This document shows, in pieces, positions 1 through 5,252 of a stretch of 5,382 nt of DNA. The notes beneath the pieces were generated by a model that worked only from the letters and a program-made list of their open reading frames with translations, was not told the DNA's origin and made no database searches. How positions within the stretch are numbered: position 1 is the stretch's first letter; each line of letters begins with the position of its first letter. The position numbers were made by a program, and so were the translations under genes. The stretch comes from an uncultured Coriobacteriaceae bacterium. Lineage in GTDB: Bacteria; Actinomycetota; Coriobacteriia; Coriobacteriales; QAMH01. The DNA is taken from assembly GCA_902796975.1 (NCBI GenBank), contig CADBRF010000049.1, forward strand, positions 1 to 5,382, given 5' to 3'.

Positions 1-14
1 AGTAACGCCCACCA
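1..14 (+). tRNA. Possible 3' end of a tRNA with encoded CCA (partial, tentative)
   Basis: The first 14 bases can be read as the end of a tRNA: seven bases AACGCCC as the 3' acceptor strand (4-10), discriminator A at 11 and CCA at 12-14. A rho-independent terminator starts 11 bases later, as is common after tRNA genes. The implied 5' acceptor strand would be GGGCGTT, which is plausible for a bacterial tRNA, but the body lies outside the window and cannot be seen. The alternative is a protein gene ending at the TAA at 3-5, which the sequence allows equally well. Confidence 0.3.
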
Positions 15-24
15 TAAAAACTGT

Positions 25-58
25 AGCCCAGACGCTTATTCGCGTCTGGGCTTTTTTC
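25..58 (+). terminator. Strong rho-independent terminator of the upstream transcript
   Basis: A perfect 10-bp stem (GCCCAGACGC at 26-35, GCGTCTGGGC at 42-51) with a 6-base loop is followed directly by six T residues (52-57). This is a textbook intrinsic terminator for + strand transcription arriving from outside the window. Read on the minus strand, the same stem is followed after four bases by a TTTTT run (complement of the A run at 16-20). It may therefore also end the minus-strand dtd transcript, though less efficiently because the U tract is displaced. Confidence 0.92.
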
Positions 59-75
59 TTGCCCTTTCCATGTGG

Positions 76-108
76 GTGCTACATGAGTGCTACGCATTCG
101 CTACGCGC
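76..108. repeat. Three GCTAC direct repeats at an 11-bp period
   Basis: The segments GTGCTACATGA (76-86), GTGCTACGCAT (87-97) and TCGCTACGCGC (98-108) share GCTAC at exactly 11-bp spacing, and the first two share GTGCTAC. The repeats lie between the terminator and the 3' end of dtd, in sequence with no supported gene. Spacing of one helical turn is what protein-binding iterons or recombinase arm sites show, but no integrase gene is visible here. Function is unknown, and a chance origin is possible given the short unit. Confidence 0.5.
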
Positions 109-129
109 GCAATTTCCGCACTTCTACGC

Positions 130-612
130 CTAGAGCGTATCGGTGTCGAGCCAGATGGTGAAAGGCCCCGAGTTCTCGAGCTGGACGCTCATATCTGCGC
201 CGAACTCTCCCACAGCACATACACCAAGATCACGCAAGACGAGCGAGACGAAGTAGGCGTAGAGATCGCATGCCATATCGGGCTTTCCTGCTCGGGTGAA
301 GCTGGGCCGGTTCCCGCGCTTGCAGTCAGCATAGAGGGTGAACTGCGAGACGACCATCACCTGACCTGCAACATCGGCGAGCGCAAGGTTCGTCTTGCCC
401 GTTTCATCATCGAAAATGCGGAGCCGCGAAATCTTGTGCCAGAGCTTGTCGGCTTGCTCCCTGGAGTCGTTTTCTCCCACACCGAGCAATATGACGAAAC
501 CTTTTTCTATCGAGCGGGAGGGTTCTGGGCCTACCGTTTTCTCAATCGTGCCTTTCGTGCCGTCGTTGATGACGACGTGTGCACTGGTGACGCGTTGGAT
601 AAGTGCTCGCAT
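130..612 (-). CDS. dtd: D-aminoacyl-tRNA deacylase (D-Tyr-tRNA(Tyr) deacylase)
   Basis: This 160-residue cytoplasmic enzyme hydrolyses D-amino acids, and in this family also glycine mischarged on tRNA(Ala), from tRNA, and so proofreads translation. It opens with MRALIQRVTSA, the usual DTD N-terminus. It carries both signature motifs that build the active site across the homodimer: SQFTL at residues 89-93 and GPFT at 149-152 (within NSGPFT). The conserved RPSF stretch is at 102-105. Family members are about 145-150 residues long. The excess is an insertion of about 12 residues around residues 22-36, between the first strands and the FVILLGV strand. The ATG at 612 has an AAGGAG site on the minus strand (618-623), 5 bases upstream. 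The gene stands alone on the minus strand, divergent from the terC-like gene. I saw no clear promoter for it. Transcription may end at the bidirectional-looking hairpin at 26-51. Confidence 0.96.
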   Translation of the reverse strand: MRALIQRVTSAHVVINDGTKGTIEKTVGPEPSRSIEKGFVILLGVGENDSREQADKLWHKISRLRIFDDETGKTNLALADVAGQVMVVSQFTLYADCKRGNRPSFTRAGKPDMACDLYAYFVSLVLRDLGVCAVGEFGADMSVQLENSGPFTIWLDTDTL

Positions 613-617
613 GGAAA

Positions 618-623
618 CTCCTT
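618..623 (-). promoter_or_regulatory. Ribosome binding site of dtd
   Basis: The minus strand reads AAGGAG here, five bases before the ATG whose first base is 612. It supports that start over any internal one. Confidence 0.8.
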
Positions 624-682
624 CTTGTGATGGGTGCGCTCGCTCACCTTATCACGTCGAGATAATCATCCGTTTGCAAATG

Positions 683-700
683 GCCGGTATCGTTACCGGC
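683..700. promoter_or_regulatory. Perfect inverted repeat in the dtd/terC divergent region (operator-like)
   Basis: GCCGGTA (683-689) and TACCGGC (694-700) are perfect complements around the 4-base centre TCGT. The dyad lies 30 bases upstream of the TATAAT box at 731-736 and 70 bases upstream of the dtd start, so it could be a regulator site for either gene. No T run follows it on the + strand, and only TTT appears a few bases on along the minus strand, so it is not a convincing terminator. The role is inferred from position and symmetry only. Confidence 0.45.
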
Positions 701-730
701 GTTTCCCGTAGCCAGCTTGCGTAGTTTTCG

Positions 731-736
731 TATAAT
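731..736 (+). promoter_or_regulatory. Probable -10 box of the terC-like gene (terC-rnd unit)
   Basis: A perfect TATAAT lies 52 bases before the chosen TTG start, giving a leader of roughly 45 bases. The -35 region at 17-bp spacing (708-713, GTAGCC) is poor, and there is no TG extension, so activity may depend on an activator or on relaxed -35 needs. The box overlaps an in-frame ATG at 735, which argues that translation does not begin there. Confidence 0.55.
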
Positions 737-758
737 GGCAGACGTTTTGGTTTTACGA

Positions 759-777
759 CGGACGCTCGTCTCGTCCG
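759..777 (+). promoter_or_regulatory. Small hairpin in the terC leader, directly before the ribosome binding site
   Basis: CGGACG (759-764) pairs perfectly with CGTCCG (772-777) around a 7-base loop, and the Shine-Dalgarno sequence begins at the next base. The stem leaves the ribosome site free, so it could stabilise the mRNA or keep the site single-stranded. The leader is too short and lacks the conserved bases for a yybP-ykoY manganese riboswitch, a common control of TerC-family genes. Confidence 0.35.
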
Positions 778-784
778 AAGGAGG
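778..784 (+). promoter_or_regulatory. Ribosome binding site that fixes the TTG start of the terC-like gene
   Basis: AAGGAGG ends four bases before TTG at 789. The upstream in-frame starts at 717 (TTG) and 735 (ATG) lie in or before the -10 box, and the 24 residues they would add look nothing like the family. The TTG at 789 gives an N-terminus beginning MEFLAGL, suited to a membrane protein. Confidence 0.85.
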
Positions 785-788
785 CACG

Positions 789-1745
789 TTGGAGTTTCTC
801 GCTGGGCTTGTCGCCCCGCTCACTACGCCCGCCGGGTGGGCTGAAGTTGCTATTCTCATGTTCCTGGAGATGGCTCTCGGCATAGACAACCTCGTCTTCA
901 TTGCAATCACCACAGACAGGCTCCCCGAAGAGAAGCAGCATTTCGGCCGTAAGCTTGGCCTTGCTGCTGCCATGGTGAGCCGATGCATCCTCATATGCTG
1001 CGTCGTGTGGATTATCTCCATCAACAACACGCTTTTTACGTTGCCCTTTGGCATTGGACGCGCCGAAACGCCAATTAACGTACGCGGGCTGGTCTTCCTC
1101 CTGGGCGGCGTCTACCTCATCTACAAAGGCATAACCGAACTCAAAGAGACTTTCCTCGACGTCTCCGAGCAGGATTCTGAGGATGAACAGGTTAAGCGCC
1201 GTGGAACCATTTCTCTTCCCCGCGCTGTGGGTATCATCATGGTTATGGACGTCGTCTTCTCGCTTGACTCTGTCATCACGGCAGCTGGCCTCTCGGGAAA
1301 GCTCCTCGTCATGATCATCGCGGTCATTGGCGCGGTGAGTATCATGATCGTTTTCGCCGACCCCATCAGTAATTTCATCAACCGCAATCCCGAAATAAAG
1401 ATTCTCGCGCTCTCTTTCATCACGCTCGTAGGCGTTGAGCTTCTCTTGCAGAGCATGCTCGTGGAGACGATTGCGGGAGCCCCGCTCTCGACCATCCTCT
1501 ATGCCATGATGCTCTTCGGCTTTGGGGTGTCGCTCCTCATCATGCTGCAGCGCCAGATGCGCGAGCACAGCACCTGGAGAAAGGCTCGCGAGGCCGTAGC
1601 CGCGGCGGTGAAAGAGACAGGGCAGGGGGAAGACGGCGTAGTAGATGTATCCCGCGCTACCGAAGCGGTGCAGGCGAGCGTTGATGTCGTGTTCGATATG
1701 ACAGATAAAGCCATTGATGGTAAGAAAGCAGGAAAGAGGGCATGA
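789..1745 (+). CDS. TerC/YgdQ-family integral membrane protein
   Basis: This 318-residue membrane protein belongs to the TerC superfamily (the YgdQ/YoaE branch, old UPF0053 type). Relatives are implicated in metal-ion homeostasis, especially manganese efflux, tellurite resistance, and possibly metallation of exported proteins. The exact substrate here is not known. The family hallmarks are two acidic membrane motifs: LGIDNLVF (residues 30-37, Asp33) and FSLDSVITA (157-165, Asp160). About seven hydrophobic segments can be drawn near residues 17-40, 58-78, 100-112, 145-165, 171-190, 203-221 and 233-254. A hydrophilic acidic loop (about 124-140) follows the third segment. The last 60 or so residues (about 255-318) are a soluble, charged tail that varies in the family, and no CBS or CorC domain is present. 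Translation starts at TTG behind AAGGAGG. The 3' end overlaps rnd by ATGA, so the two are probably co-transcribed and translationally coupled. Confidence 0.9.
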   Translation: MEFLAGLVAPLTTPAGWAEVAILMFLEMALGIDNLVFIAITTDRLPEEKQHFGRKLGLAAAMVSRCILICCVVWIISINNTLFTLPFGIGRAETPINVRGLVFLLGGVYLIYKGITELKETFLDVSEQDSEDEQVKRRGTISLPRAVGIIMVMDVVFSLDSVITAAGLSGKLLVMIIAVIGAVSIMIVFADPISNFINRNPEIKILALSFITLVGVELLLQSMLVETIAGAPLSTILYAMMLFGFGVSLLIMLQRQMREHSTWRKAREAVAAAVKETGQGEDGVVDVSRATEAVQASVDVVFDMTDKAIDGKKAGKRA

Positions 1746-2893
1746 GCCGCTATATAGACAGCCAGAGCGCATTCGAGGACTACTGTCTCGAGCTCGCCGA
1801 TAGCAATTTGCTGGCAATTGATACCGAGTTTCTCCGCGAGAAAACCTATTACGCCAAGCTGTGCCTGCTTCAAGTGAACAATGGCAAGACTGAAGCAATC
1901 ATCGATCCGCTCGCGTTGGACGACCTCACTCCCTTCGGCGCCTTGTTAGCTAAGAAGGATATGGTGAAGATCTTCCATGCCGGCTCGCAGGATATCGATA
2001 TCCTGTATCACGAGACCGGTGTGCTGCCCACGCCGCTTTTCGATACGCAAGTTGCGGCGGCTCTCTTGGGAAAGCCCCTGCAGATTGGCTACGGACCACT
2101 CGTGCGCGATATGTGCGGAGTGAAGCTCGCCAAGGCTGATGGCTTTACCGACTGGTCACGCCGTCCGCTCACGAAGACCCAGCTCAAATATGCCATAGAA
2201 GATGTCGAATACCTGCCCCGCATCTACCGGAGCATGGTGGCTACTCTGGAGAAGTCTAATCGTCTCTCCTGGCTGGATGAGGAGTTCGCCGAGCTGAGGA
2301 ACCCTGCCAAATACGATCACGAGCCTCGCGAGATGTGGCGTCATGTGAAGCGCATCTCCTCGCTTACGCGCCAGCAGCTCGCCATCGTGCGTGAAGTCGC
2401 TGCCTGGCGTGAAACCGAAGCCAAGCGCCGCAACGTACCACGTAAATGGGTTATTGCCGATGAGGCAATTGTGGAAATCGCCCGCAAGGAGCCAAACACC
2501 TCAGCACGTCTGCTCGAGGTGCGCGGCCTTGCTTCCCGGCTCAGCCACAAGGCGGTCAACCAGATTCTGGAAGCGGTTCGCAAGGGTGTGGAAACTCCCC
2601 AAGAGCAGCTCCCCAAGAAAGAGCATCATGACAAGGGGTTGCACGAGGCGGATGGAATTGTTGACCTGATGTCCGCACTCGTCTCTGTGCGCGCCGCGGA
2701 AAATGGCGTGGCGGCTCCTGTGCTCGTCAACCGCGAAGAGCTTTCCAAACTCGCCCGCGGTCACCGCGAAGACCTTGGCGTTCTCGAGGGGTGGCGCTAT
2801 CAGATGGTTGGCAAGGAACTCGAGAGCCTTCTCGCCGGCAAGCTCGCCCTGCATTTCGATGGCAGGCAGATCAACGTGGAGATGCGGTCATAA
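1742..2893 (+). CDS. rnd: Ribonuclease D (DEDDy 3'-5' exoribonuclease with HRDC region)
   Basis: This 383-residue cytoplasmic 3'-5' exoribonuclease is classically involved in trimming the 3' ends of tRNA precursors and other small stable RNAs. All five DEDDy catalytic residues are present: Asp27 and Glu29 in the DTEF motif, Asp84 in HAGSQDIDIL, and Tyr150 with Asp154 in YAIEDVEYL. The FTDW..RPLT stretch (135-144) before the last motif is also typical. A helical HRDC domain follows at about 208-287. A second, more diverged helical region (about 308-375) matches the two-HRDC layout of E. coli RNase D, which is about 375 residues long. The ATG overlaps the TGA of the terC-like gene, and AGGA at 1730-1733 gives good Shine-Dalgarno spacing. 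No terminator follows the stop, so some read-through into the downstream protease gene is likely. Confidence 0.95.
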   Translation: MSRYIDSQSAFEDYCLELADSNLLAIDTEFLREKTYYAKLCLLQVNNGKTEAIIDPLALDDLTPFGALLAKKDMVKIFHAGSQDIDILYHETGVLPTPLFDTQVAAALLGKPLQIGYGPLVRDMCGVKLAKADGFTDWSRRPLTKTQLKYAIEDVEYLPRIYRSMVATLEKSNRLSWLDEEFAELRNPAKYDHEPREMWRHVKRISSLTRQQLAIVREVAAWRETEAKRRNVPRKWVIADEAIVEIARKEPNTSARLLEVRGLASRLSHKAVNQILEAVRKGVETPQEQLPKKEHHDKGLHEADGIVDLMSALVSVRAAENGVAAPVLVNREELSKLARGHREDLGVLEGWRYQMVGKELESLLAGKLALHFDGRQINVEMRS

Positions 2894-2923
2894 ATCTGTT
2901 ACGAAGCTGTCGTATGCCTCGTG

Positions 2924-2929
2924 TAGTAT
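2924..2929 (+). promoter_or_regulatory. Weak -10 candidate for the yugP-xseA-xseB unit
   Basis: TAGTAT (four of six bases match TATAAT) lies 28 bases before the GTG start in the 64-base gap after rnd. A TTACGA at 2899-2904 is a poor -35 at 19-bp spacing. The gap is the longest between + strand genes from terC to xseB, which makes an internal promoter plausible. The motif alone is weak. Confidence 0.3.
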
Positions 2930-2947
2930 GGAACCGATCTTTTGATT

Positions 2948-2953
2948 GGAGGT
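2948..2953 (+). promoter_or_regulatory. Ribosome binding site that decides the GTG start of the protease
   Basis: GGAGGT lies four bases before GTG at 2958. The in-frame TTG at 2946 overlaps this site, and the in-frame ATG at 2967 is 13 bases from it, so GTG is the best start. Confidence 0.75.
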
Positions 2954-2957
2954 AGCA

Positions 2958-3623
2958 GTGAGCTACATGCTTCTCATCGTCATTACGATGGTCATCGGTT
3001 TTGCAACACAGGGGTTTATCAACTCCTCCTATAAAAAGTATTCTACGGTCTCCAACCAGCTCGGCATGACGGGGGCCCAGGTTGCCCGGCGCATGCTCGA
3101 TTCCTATGGGCTCTACGATGTCCCAGTTCAGCGCATTGCGGGCACGCTCACAGACCATTACGATCCGCGCACCCGTGTTGTCCGTCTCTCCGAGGGCATC
3201 TACGACAGCCCGAGCATCTCTGGCATGGCAGTCGCCTGTCATGAATGTGGCCATGCCGTTCAACATGCTCAGGGCTACCTTCCCATGCGCTTGCGGTCTG
3301 CTCTCGTGCCCGTTGCCAACTTCGGATCCAGCGCCTGGCTCATCATCCTCTTCGTGGGCATCATGCTCAACTGGCTTGAGCTCATGTACCTCGGCATCAT
3401 CTTCTACGCTTTCGCTGTGGCGTTCCAGCTGGTCACCCTTCCGGTCGAATTCAATGCCTCGCACCGCGGACTCAACTATATCGGCGATACCCTCATGGTC
3501 GGCGGCAGCGCCAAAGGTGGAGCGCGCACGGTGCTTACCGCCGCTGCGCTCACCTATGTCGCCGCCGCTCTCACGAGCGTCATGCAGCTGCTCTACTTCC
3601 TCAACATCGTCAACGACCGCTAG
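2958..3623 (+). CDS. YugP-like membrane zinc metallopeptidase
   Basis: This 221-residue predicted membrane protease is of the YugP (neutral zinc metallopeptidase, DUF2265-type) family, whose members are about 225 residues long. Their physiological substrate is generally unknown. The zinc motif HExxH is HECGH at residues 95-99, and Glu164 in LPVEFNAS is a likely third zinc ligand. Other family signatures are SYKKYS (24-29), LTGA-like MTGAQVARR (37-45), DHYDPRTR (66-73) with RLSE (76-79), and AALTYVAAAL (196-205). A hydrophobic N-terminal segment (about 3-22) anchors the protein, and further membrane segments lie near 116-137, 140-162 and 194-214. The motif is flanked by two cysteines (CHECGH, Cys94 and Cys97), and the first of these is unusual to my knowledge. 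The GTG start is set by GGAGGT. xseA begins nine bases after the stop, so they are likely co-transcribed, though no functional link is established. Confidence 0.9.
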   Translation: MSYMLLIVITMVIGFATQGFINSSYKKYSTVSNQLGMTGAQVARRMLDSYGLYDVPVQRIAGTLTDHYDPRTRVVRLSEGIYDSPSISGMAVACHECGHAVQHAQGYLPMRLRSALVPVANFGSSAWLIILFVGIMLNWLELMYLGIIFYAFAVAFQLVTLPVEFNASHRGLNYIGDTLMVGGSAKGGARTVLTAAALTYVAAALTSVMQLLYFLNIVNDR

Positions 3624-3632
3624 GCTCTGGCA

Positions 3633-4985
3633 ATGTCCATGCAAAGCGAGGAGCAGCAGGTCTGGTCGGTAACGCAGGTCATGCGCGCGGCAAAGGGGCG
3701 CCTCGAGGGCCTGGGCCGCCTCATGGTCTTGGGCGAAATCTCCGGCATGAAGATGTCCAGGGGCGGTCATGCCTTTTTCAAGCTGCGCGATGATACCAAT
3801 ATGCTCAGCTGCGTTATGTATGCTGGACAGCTCAACCGGAGTCCCGTCCGTCCGCAGGATGGCAACAAGGTAGTGCTCACCGGCAGGTTCACCTGTTGGA
3901 TGAACCGTGGGGAGATGCAGTTCGTCGTTGACAATGTGGAGTTTGCAGGAGACGGCAGGCTGCGCATGGAAGTCGAGCAGCGTATCGCCCGTCTTCGCGC
4001 CGAGGGCGTTATCAACGACCGTCCTGGCAGATCCATCCCCAAGCTCCCAGAACGGATTGCGCTTATCACGTCTTCCACTGGTGAGGCTCCTCATGATGTA
4101 ATAACCACGCTCCAGCGCAGGTTTCCGCTGGTCCAAGTCCAGTTCTTTGCGACAAACGTTCAGGGCGATATGGCGGTCGAGGGAATGCGGCGGATGCTCG
4201 CCTATGCCAATTCGGTCACTCCAGCTCCCGATGTCATTCTGCTCGTGCGCGGCGGTGGCTCTTTTGAAGACCGCATGCCCTTCAACGACGAGGGGCTTGC
4301 GCGCGATATCGCGGCGAGTCGTATTCCCGTGGTTACGGGTATCGGTCATAAGCCAGACCGCCATATTGCGGACATGGTTTCAGACCTCGCCTGCGCCACG
4401 CCAACTGCCGCTGCGGAAGCGGTGACGGAATATACGGGGTCTATGCTTGCCGAATATCTCACCTCCACTGCAACGCAGATGGAGATGCGCCTGGAGAACA
4501 GGCTTTCCTCTACCGCTCGCAAGGTGGAGAGCATTGCCAGCCGCCCGCTTTTCACAGATTCCTATTACCTCACGGGCGAATACCTGCAGAGCGTGGACGT
4601 ACTCGACGGACGTCTGGAACGGGCATTGCCCGGTTCGCTCGCCCGCAATAGCCAGATGCTGCAGAGCGAGACCTTGCGGCTCAGGCAGTGCGGTTCCTCG
4701 CTCGTCTCACGGGCTGCGCTCATGCTCAGCAATGCGCAGACATCGTTTATGCGAGAAGGCAAGGCGCTCACTTCTGCCCGTGAGCGTGAGTTGGGCATAG
4801 CGGCTGCAAAGCTCGATGCGCTTTCGCCGCTCAAGACGCTCACACGTGGCTATTCCATTACCTATTCCGAAGATGGGCACGTTGTGGAAAGCGCCTCTCA
4901 GGTGGCTTCTGGCGATGATATTTCCGTACGGGTAAAAGACGGTACGCTTTCGTGCACGGTAACTGCCGTGCAGAAGGAGGATTAG
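3633..4985 (+). CDS. xseA: Exodeoxyribonuclease VII large subunit
   Basis: This 450-residue catalytic subunit of exonuclease VII, with several XseB subunits, degrades single-stranded DNA from both ends to acid-soluble oligonucleotides during repair and recombination. An N-terminal OB fold (about 10-105, with VWSVTQV and VLGEISG) binds single-stranded DNA. The catalytic domain (about 115-265) has ITSSTGEAPHDV (Asp155), RRFP (162-165), VRGGGSFED (Arg206) and GH.PD (His239, Asp242). These are the counterparts of residues I recall as essential in E. coli XseA. A long helical coiled-coil stretch (about 265-390) and a C-terminal SPLKTLTRGYSI segment (398-409) complete the family layout. The conserved GHE is GHK here (Lys240), and EDL is EDR (Arg214), so activity deserves checking. 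The start is less certain: ATG at 3633 has only a weak site, nine bases after the protease stop, and the ATG at 3639 is a close alternative. Confidence 0.95.
   Translation: MSMQSEEQQVWSVTQVMRAAKGRLEGLGRLMVLGEISGMKMSRGGHAFFKLRDDTNMLSCVMYAGQLNRSPVRPQDGNKVVLTGRFTCWMNRGEMQFVVDNVEFAGDGRLRMEVEQRIARLRAEGVINDRPGRSIPKLPERIALITSSTGEAPHDVITTLQRRFPLVQVQFFATNVQGDMAVEGMRRMLAYANSVTPAPDVILLVRGGGSFEDRMPFNDEGLARDIAASRIPVVTGIGHKPDRHIADMVSDLACATPTAAAEAVTEYTGSMLAEYLTSTATQMEMRLENRLSSTARKVESIASRPLFTDSYYLTGEYLQSVDVLDGRLERALPGSLARNSQMLQSETLRLRQCGSSLVSRAALMLSNAQTSFMREGKALTSARERELGIAAAKLDALSPLKTLTRGYSITYSEDGHVVESASQVASGDDISVRVKDGTLSCTVTAVQKED
4974..4980 (+). promoter_or_regulatory. Ribosome binding site of xseB inside the end of xseA
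   Basis: AAGGAGG lies in the last codons of xseA, eight bases before the ATG at 4989. It is a near-perfect site, stronger than that of xseA. This fits the excess of small over large subunits in exonuclease VII. Confidence 0.85.
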
Positions 4986-4988
4986 AAC

Positions 4989-5252
4989 ATGGCAGATCAG
5001 GAGATTCAGAACTCCGAGGAAAACCTCGACGACCTGAGCTTCAAGCAGGGTCTTGCGGAGCTCGACCAGATTGTGCGCCAGTTGGAAAGCGGCCAGCTCG
5101 AGCTCGAGCAGAGCCTCGTGAGCTATGAGCGCGGCGTCAAGCTCATCGCCATGCTCCGCGGCCGTCTCGATACCGCCCAGCTCAAGGTGACAAGCCTCAT
5201 GGAAGAGCTCGCTCCCGATGCGAGTGATGCAGACGCTTCTCAGGTGAGCTAA
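4989..5252 (+). CDS. xseB: Exodeoxyribonuclease VII small subunit
   Basis: This 87-residue small subunit binds the helical region of XseA to form the exonuclease VII holoenzyme and restrain or position its activity. The conserved two-helix hairpin is complete: LSFKQGLAELDQIVRQLESG (16-35), then LELEQSLVSYERG (37-49) and a second helix to about residue 69. The protein has no catalytic residues of its own. It has a short acidic head (residues 1-15) and an acidic, serine-rich tail (about 74-87), both usual variable ends. Family members are about 60-90 residues long. The ATG is three bases after the xseA stop, a normal arrangement for this pair. No terminator is visible in the 130 bases that follow. 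Confidence 0.96.
   Translation: MADQEIQNSEENLDDLSFKQGLAELDQIVRQLESGQLELEQSLVSYERGVKLIAMLRGRLDTAQLKVTSLMEELAPDASDADASQVS

Noticed and set aside
70..630. A 186-codon + strand frame covering dtd
   Set aside because: The minus-strand frame has both Dtd signature motifs and a good ribosome site. The + strand frame has neither.
640..788. A yybP-ykoY manganese riboswitch before the TerC-family gene
   Set aside because: I looked because these genes often carry it, but the leader after the -10 box is about 45 bases and the conserved riboswitch segments are not seen upstream either.
753..1898. A 381-codon open frame on the minus strand opposite the terC-like gene and rnd
   Set aside because: It is antisense to a clear membrane protein gene with family motifs, and its own translation shows no recognisable motif and a composition typical of shadow frames.
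2894..2957. A terminator between rnd and the protease gene
   Set aside because: Only a 4-bp inverted repeat (ACGA at 2901, TCGT at 2910) is present, with no T run after it.
2871..4364. A 497-codon open frame on the minus strand opposite the protease and xseA
   Set aside because: It lies antisense to two well-recognised genes, has the His/Asp/Glu-rich low-similarity look of a GC-bias shadow frame, and has no domain I recognise.
5094..5110. Short CTCGAG repeats and palindrome within xseB
   Set aside because: They encode the conserved Leu-Glu pattern of the XseB helix, and codon choice explains them.
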